64,000 bases of DNA, taken from positions 248,001 to 312,000 of the forward strand of contig CAJQUN010000521.1 in assembly GCA_907163345.1 (NCBI GenBank). The letters run 5' to 3'. This document shows, one piece after another, positions 58,700-64,000 of the stretch. The notes beneath the pieces were generated by a model. That model was not told where the DNA came from. It did not search any database and saw only the letters and a program-made list of their open reading frames with translations. The translations under genes and the position numbers were made by a program. Position 1 is the first letter of the stretch. The number at the start of each line of letters is the position of its first letter. The stretch comes from Haberlea rhodopensis (taxonomy: Eukaryota; Streptophyta; Magnoliopsida; Lamiales; Gesneriaceae).

Positions 58700-59844
58700 T
58701 CAAGTGCCGCAAGGGCCAGTAGGGGACGATTTTCCATCCTCCATGTGGTAATGTCGTAACCACTTCTCTTTCACAGTGAATAGTGCCCCGTGGTCATCTC
58801 TCAGTTTGAAAGTGTCGAATGGTAGAACATCGACAACTTTGAATGGTCCAGCCCATGGTGCATCAGACTTCCATGGAAAAAGTCTCATCTTTTTCCTATT
58901 CATTAATACCGAGTCTCCTACACCAAATTTACCTTCTCTTTGTTGGCTATTCGATGTGACCTCCACCTTCTTCTCACTCTTAACCTGCATCGCATCAACA
59001 GATAGTGTATCAATTATATTGACACTAAAGCATCGGTGCTCAGTGCGTGCAGTGTTCACAACTTTGAACATATCATAAGTAACTTGATCCCCCCCTACTC
59101 GGAGGATCGACTTCCCTTCATGGACATCAATCAATGCCCTTCCAGTAGTTAGGAACGGTCTTCCTAATATCAATGGCATGTCCGCCTCCTCTTTTATGTC
59201 TAGCACCATGAAATCCACAGGAATGGTGAATTTGTCAACCTTGACCGGTACATCCTCCACTATCCCATGAGGGTACTTGATGGACTTGTCTGCCATCTGC
59301 AATGAGACATTGATCGCTTTTAGCTCTCCTAAGCCCAGCTTCTTGTACACAGACAAAGGCATTAAATTAACACTTGACCCCAAATCACATAAAGATTTAT
59401 TGAAAGATTTAGAATTGATTTTGCAAGGTATAGTGAAACTCCCTGGATCCTTTAACTTTGGAGGTGAATCATTTTGAATGACATCAGAACACTCCTCAGT
59501 TAAGTTTATCATCTATGCTCTCCCATTTTCCGCTTTTTTGACAGAATCTCCTTTAAAAACTTAGCATAATTCGGCATGTGCCGAATAGCATCAATGAAAG
59601 GCATCTCAATATGGAGATTCTTTATCAATTCTAAAAACTTAGCAAACTTAGCATCTATTTTTGCTCTCTTATATGCAGCGGGGAATGGGAGTGGGATCTC
59701 TACCTTAGTAGGTGTGATGGGTGTAGAGGTCTTAGTAGACTTACCTTTGTCGCGTGTTTGTCCATCTTCTTGCTTGATGTTTGCCTCGCCTCTTAACTCT
59801 ACGTGCACATCCTTCTTCTCAGCGACCTCATTTCCGCTCCTCAA
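58700..59844 (-). pseudogene. D protease fused to integrase C-terminus
   Basis: The linker part (59844-59509, KVEIPLPFPAAYKRAKIDAK) ends in a TGA that overlaps the next frame by a few bases, a probable one-base shift near 59511. Then 59512-58700 reads LTEECSDVIQ, protease SLCDLGSSVNLMP and LILGRPFLTTGRALIDV, FSVNIIDTLSVDAMQ. After a short joint (KSEKKVEVTSNSQQ) comes the integrase C-terminal domain FGVGDSVLMNRKKMRLFPW and WAGPFKVVDVLPFDTFKLRD, ending at 58700. RT, RNase H and the integrase core are cleanly absent while the frame is kept over 270 codons. The product would be a protease with an integrase tail domain, if made. F0 shows the same joint. Confidence 0.82.
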
Positions 59845-61052
59845 AGTGATAGCATGGACTTGCTCCCTAGGTTCGTCTCAATGTCACTAGATAGTGATCC
59901 TTGTGCTCGTTCGGCTACGATCTTTGCTAACTGTCCCACTTGGACTTCCAAGTTCTTTATCGATGCCTCATGATTGTTCATCCTTGTTTCAGCCGATGAT
60001 ATGAACTTAGTTAGCAGCTCCTCCATGCTTGGCTTTGGTGCATACCCCGGTGGTGGTTGGGGATAGGTCCTCGGCCCAGTATTGTACGTATTTGGGTAGG
60101 GGTAGGTCTGTGGTGGTCGGTTCCCTACAAAATTAACAGCTTCATTAGTAGTAATGAAAGGGTTACCAACCTGGCATTCAGTGCTCGGATGTCCTCCTTG
60201 GCAAAGCTCGCATGTAACAGTTTGAACTTGCATTGCATGCATGCTCAAACTATCCATCTTCTTGTTCAGCGCTTCCAACTGGGCAGCTATGGCAATGACT
60301 TCACTCACTTGATGCAATCCAACTTGTTTCTTTGGCACGTTCCTTTCAGACTGCCATTGACAACTATTAGCAGCCATCTCCTCCAACAGCGTATAGGCCT
60401 CCTCGGGCGTCTTCCTCATCACAGTTCCTCCTGACGCTGCATCAATCATAGAACGATTATCAGAAATTAAACCGTTATAAAATGTTTGTACCTGCAGTCA
60501 GATAGGGAGGTCGTGATGTGGGCATCTCCGCAGTAGATCTTTAAAGCGCTCCCAAGCCTCATACAGTGTCTCTGGATCACATTGGGCAAAAGTAGTGATG
60601 TCATTGCGCATCTTGGCCGTCTTGGATGGTGGAAAGAATTTTGACAAGAACAACCGCGCCATTCCATCCCACGTGGTAATAGACCCTGCAGGCAACGATT
60701 GTAACCAGGATTTAGCTTTATCTTTTAAAGAAAAGGGAAACAAACGTAACCTGATGGCGTCGTCAGTAACGCCATTATGCTTGAATGTATCACAAATCTC
60801 CAAGAAGTTGGAGATGTGATCATTTGGATCATCTGTAGCAGCTCCCCCAAACTGGACCGAATGTTGGATCATCTGTATGATAGCAGGCTTGATCTCAAAA
60901 TTGTTAGCCTGTATGGTTGGTCTCGTGATACTCGACAGTGATCCATGGAATGCAGGGTGGGCATAGTCCATGAGTGATCTTGCAACTGGTGGTACCGGAA
61001 TCTCCTCGGTATTAGCCATGTGTGCTCTTGCTTGCCTTAACCTAACAATCAA
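59841..61052 (-). pseudogene. gag: D Athila gag, one stop
   Basis: Start near 61052 (an N-terminal ATG for MANTEEIPV lies at about 61019). The gag domain has SSITRPTIQANNFEIKP and PHHDLPI. A TGA at 60498-60500 replaces the tryptophan TGG kept in A. The same frame continues from there (FYNGLISDNRSMIDAASGG) through a CCHC knuckle (CELCQGGHPSTEC) to 59841. So gag is a single frame of about 400 codons with one stop. The end overlaps the next frame by four bases, which could be a frameshift site or a small indel. Confidence 0.85.
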
Positions 61053-61163
61053 CCAAAAAGAACACCAACAGTAGAAGAGTAGAGAGAAAAAAAATCAAAA
61101 ATAAAAACAAATAAATGACTAAACTACAGTCAACTAATCTCGTTTGATATTATTAAAACTAGT

Positions 61164-61180
61164 CCCCGGCAACGGCGCCA
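61164..61180 (-). other. Primer-binding site (tRNA-Asp) of D
   Basis: TGGCGCCGTTGCCGGGG on the minus strand, a perfect 17-base complement to the plant tRNA-Asp 3' end, six bases from the 5' LTR. Confidence 0.92.
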
Positions 61181-61186
61181 AAAACT

Positions 61187-62891
61187 TGATCGCTATTATT
61201 TTAAACAGTTATTTCCAATGTAGCGATTCTATACCGCAAGTGCACGGTGTCAAGTTTTAGTATAATGAAATTAGAAGTACGAGTGTCGAACCCACGAGGA
61301 CTAGGAAATAAGTACCAAACTCCACTAGTTTAACTATATTTAGCCTACGAAAAATGGTTATGACTAATTAACTAAAGTGACAAATTAATTCAATCTGTAA
61401 CCCAAACAATAAATAGAGAATGAGAATGAAATCAAGAGAGACAATTATCAAGACTTTCGGTTCACCTATGTAATCCCCCACAATTCGCCTATTAGTTAAG
61501 AATTAAATTCAAACAATCTAAGGTGACGAGTTTTCCTAATTCACTTGCTATACCTTGGTCCGGCTATAACAAATCTAATACTAACGTAACAATAAGCCAC
61601 TCTCGTACCCTTATTGCACAATTAATATTGTAAATCGATCTATGAAAACTTCTAGCCTTCTATTGCTATCACATGTGTATTTGACTTTATCTCTCGATCT
61701 CAGCCTGAAATCCACGGCATAAATCACTATATCGAATTCCAATTTTATCTCTCGATCTCATTAATTTAATATCATTCAAGGATGGCCAAACCCTTAAAAG
61801 CATGAAGAACAATGATCTATGCACTTAGATATATAAGAATAAATCAAACATTCAAATTAAATCATGGGTTCATAACATAGGATCCCCTAAGTCTTGATAA
61901 CAAACTTAGCCTAGCAACATATTTAAAATCAAATGCAATATCATGTTTTTCAACATCAAAAGCATAAGAAAATTAAATAGAATCAAACAAAGTTTAGAAA
62001 TACGTATAAACAAGCGATGTTGAATCGCGTCGTCGACCGTAGCTCCGTCTCTCCCTTTGGCCGTGCGTGAAGTGCTACTGTACGTTCTTCTTCTCACCCA
62101 ACTCACGTTGCTTATCCTTACAGTACGTGAGTTCTTCTCGCTTCTTTCTCGTAACAATCTGTTCTTTCTCTCCACGTGAAGCTCCTCACGTACTGCTCTT
62201 CAGAATTACGTTGCTGCTCACCCCTTTCTCCCTTCTGCTCACGTCTGTTCCTTTCCTGCTCACTCTTCGTCCGTAACTCTCCCTAAGTCACGTGAATGAC
62301 TCTCCTCCTTGTTCTGGAGCACTTTCGCTTCTTCCCTAATCTGATGCTGCTCCCCTCTTTAATCTCTTGCTGCACGTCTGCCTTCTCCTCTGAAGTCCTT
62401 CGCCTCTCTTCTCCCCCTTCTGATATCTGATTCCCTTTCTTAAATCTTGCGAGTCTTCTTTTCACGTACGTATCTTTCATTGCTGTTTGCTTCTGTTGCT
62501 CTTCTGATTCCAGTAAACTCTTCAGTCCTTATCTGTAATTGCTCACTTATCTGCTATATAAAAGTTTACGTAAGAATCTCATCAATGTTGCTCACGTTTT
62601 TTATCTCTCGGACTCCTCTTTAAAATACACGTGCATTTGCTATCTATCCTCCCAAGTTACGTGTTGCTATATATCAGTCCAATTTATTTCCTTCAATGTT
62701 TGATAATATCCGGTTGTGCTCGATTTGGTCCTTTTTATCATTTTAAGCTTAATTCTTCCACTTTTATGCATTTGGACCCGGATTCCTGAAATAAACAAAT
62801 ATATACCAAAACACGTAATATTTTCTAAGAATCACTATAAAAAAAGTCCTTAATCATATATTAAATTAAGTGTAAAAAATCACACTTATCA
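61187..62891 (-). mobile_element. D 5' LTR
   Basis: 1,705 bp partner of 46700-48402, with identical ACGT cluster at 62082-62663. Confidence 0.95.
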
Positions 62892-62896
62892 GAATA

Positions 62897-63783
62897 GCAA
62901 CTCTATTTCGTTCCTTGTTGAACGTCGGTTTAGTGTGCTTGGTTGATGAATCTCCGGTGGGAGATTGTGGCAATTCGAGATCGGTAATCTCGATGACACG
63001 ATACATTCTGATGAATGATCGTGAGGGTTGTTTGACTTTCCCTGAGGAGGGATTGTCGTGTTTTGGAACCTTGGTAGTTCTTGTTGGATAATTCGATAGC
63101 CTTCCTGTTTCAGGATTGTTGAATCCCAGGATAAATGAGGGATGGCCAGGATTCGGATTTGTTTAGTGTCACGGTCGACACGTGTTTGGGAATGCAGTTG
63201 TTTGTCTTGCATGTCCCCTGTGGAACTTGAGACCTTGTAGAGTCTCGATAGTGTGTTTTGGACCAAGATAAGATTTCTTGGAACACATGGTTGTGGGCAT
63301 CTGTAGTGGTGTGTTTTGTGTGGATTAGTGACCATGGTTTACCCGATCCGGATTGCAAGTGGTGCAACTACTCCTTTGGAGGAGATGGACCGGGAAGCAA
63401 AAACCGGATTTTCTGTGAGTATACTGTTGTATACTAATGGTCCACATCATAACGATGTGTGTTAAGCATCGTGGACGGTTGGTGGATATCATGGAGAGAT
63501 ATCTATGTTAGAACCAAAGGGTTTTTGATTGATTTGCAGTCATGATGGACTGACTTCCGGGACGATTCACATCGAGGTATGTTATTATCTTTCAGGTTTA
63601 TATTGGTTTTGGCGCTGATCTATTGTAGAGCTTGGTGCGAGATTGGTATTCTGGCAGTTGATGATTCGATTCTAATGTGGTCCAGAATCGGGGTTGTGGC
63701 TTTACCTTGTTTGTGTAGTCCTGGTGTTACGTAGAGTATGCCTGTGCAATTTCGAGGATGAAATTTTATTAGTGGGGGATAAT
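62897..63783 (+). other. G1 internal region, polypurine-tract side
   Basis: Continues G1 after D. It is the plus-strand counterpart of 27126-28313 in G. It ends TTTCGAGGATGAAATTTTAT and the tract AGTGGGGGATAAT. The short minus-strand frames here are not supported. Confidence 0.8.
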
Positions 63784-64000
63784 TGTGATGTCCGGGGATT
63801 TACGATGTTAATCCCGGTGTGGTATTAATCCTTGATGGATTTTTGATTGTGGCAATTAGGAATTAATTGCGGTTTTGTGTCTCCCGAGGTTGTTTAATCG
63901 GGCATTTGGGATCGTTGGATCCAAGGGATGAGATTGTATTCTCATTTGGTGAAAAACCTTTGAGTTGGGTTTTTAGTGGGACTTGGTGTCCGGGGTGCCT
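63784..64000 (+). mobile_element. G1 3' LTR, cut by window edge
   Basis: 217 bp matching 24103 onward (TGTGATGTCCGGGGATTTAC), with small differences. An 18-base stretch near 63962-63980 (gagttgggtttttagtgg) is not in the 5' copy. Confidence 0.9.

Larger units (their letters stand above)
46700..62891 (-). mobile_element. D: Athila-like non-autonomous element with nested C3
   Basis: Complete minus-strand insertion in G1: 3' LTR 46700-48402, 5' LTR 61187-62891, flanked by GAATG (46695-46699) and GAATA (62892-62896), one mismatch. Primer-binding site 61164-61180 is a perfect 17-base match to tRNA-Asp, and the polypurine tract is 48403-48416. It encodes gag, protease and an integrase C-terminus only. 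The LTRs differ at about six positions in 1.7 kb by eye plus two one-base indels, the youngest pair in the window. Confidence 0.93.
24103..64000 (+). mobile_element. G1: LARD-type non-autonomous element (composite span, runs off window)
   Basis: 5' LTR in two parts (24103-24647 and 41553-43541), initiator tRNA-Met primer-binding site (43546), non-coding internal region (43542-46699 and 62892-63783), polypurine tract (63771-63783) and the start of the 3' LTR (63784 onward, identical in opening words to 24103). Its internal region totals about 4 kb without recognisable coding sequence. Element G sits in its 5' LTR and element D in its internal region. It interrupts S. Confidence 0.88.

Overview
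The window is repeat DNA from a plant nuclear genome, almost certainly a eudicot with abundant retrotransposons. The evidence is Ty3/gypsy elements of the Athila and Tekay (Del) types, primer-binding sites complementary to plant tRNA-Asp and initiator tRNA-Met, a Sirevirus-like Ty1/copia fragment with a plant-type env-like reading frame, and high AT content. I see no convincing host gene, rRNA or tRNA gene, and no CRISPR. Every coding region recognised belongs to a transposable element and nearly all are broken.

The window reads as one deeply nested retrotransposon stack. The outermost unit is an Athila-like element F0 on the minus strand: 3' LTR 1206-1921, coding remnant 16629-17951. It is interrupted by another Athila-like LTR at its left end (LTR-a, 1-1205), an unidentified ~1.1 kb insert X (pieces 2879-3319, 5423-5971, 15510-15644), a ~400 bp insert (15742-16142), a LINE-like tail (17952-18120), and the Tekay element C1 (18121-20783). 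X is itself split by a Tekay solo LTR (3320-5417, TSD AATGT) and a full-length Athila element A (5972-15504, TSD GTTGT). C1 is cut by a Sirevirus-like element S (20784-24102). S is cut by G1, a non-coding LARD on the plus strand (24103 to beyond 64000). The 5' LTR of G1 carries a second LARD, G (24648-41552, minus, TSD GTTTT), and G carries Tekay element C2 (28314-36312, minus, TSD TATCT). The internal region of G1 carries D, an Athila-like non-autonomous element (46700-62891, minus, near-TSD GAATG/GAATA), and D carries Tekay element C3 (48833-57643, plus, TSD TGTAA). Nesting is five levels deep.

Partnerships can be read from the sequence. The LARDs G and G1 encode nothing recognisable, but share LTR termini, a primer-binding site and a polypurine tract with the Tekay elements, so they are probably mobilised by Tekay proteins. 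D and F0 both join the Athila protease directly to the integrase C-terminal domain, lacking RT, RNase H and the integrase core. They look like a gag-bearing non-autonomous lineage.

The most unusual signal is a structural one that crosses family borders. The LTRs of Athila-like (LTR-a, LTR-b, A), Tekay (solo, C1, C2, C3) and LARD (G1) elements each carry a cluster of the palindrome CGATCGATCG set in pairs or chains, 19-23 bp from start to start and mostly 21 or 22. The palindromes and the pairs have perfect inverted-repeat arms up to 16 bp around an ~11-nt spacer. A second device is a run of short hairpins with 11-nt loops, whose stems change in a compensatory way (TAGCG/CGCTA versus TGGCG/CGCCA). 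It fills a 59-bp-period array inside the LARDs. In D the CGATCG cluster is replaced by 15 ACGT cores at the corresponding place. I know of no published description of this paired-palindrome module. Homology calls are from reading motifs, and identity figures are counts by eye.
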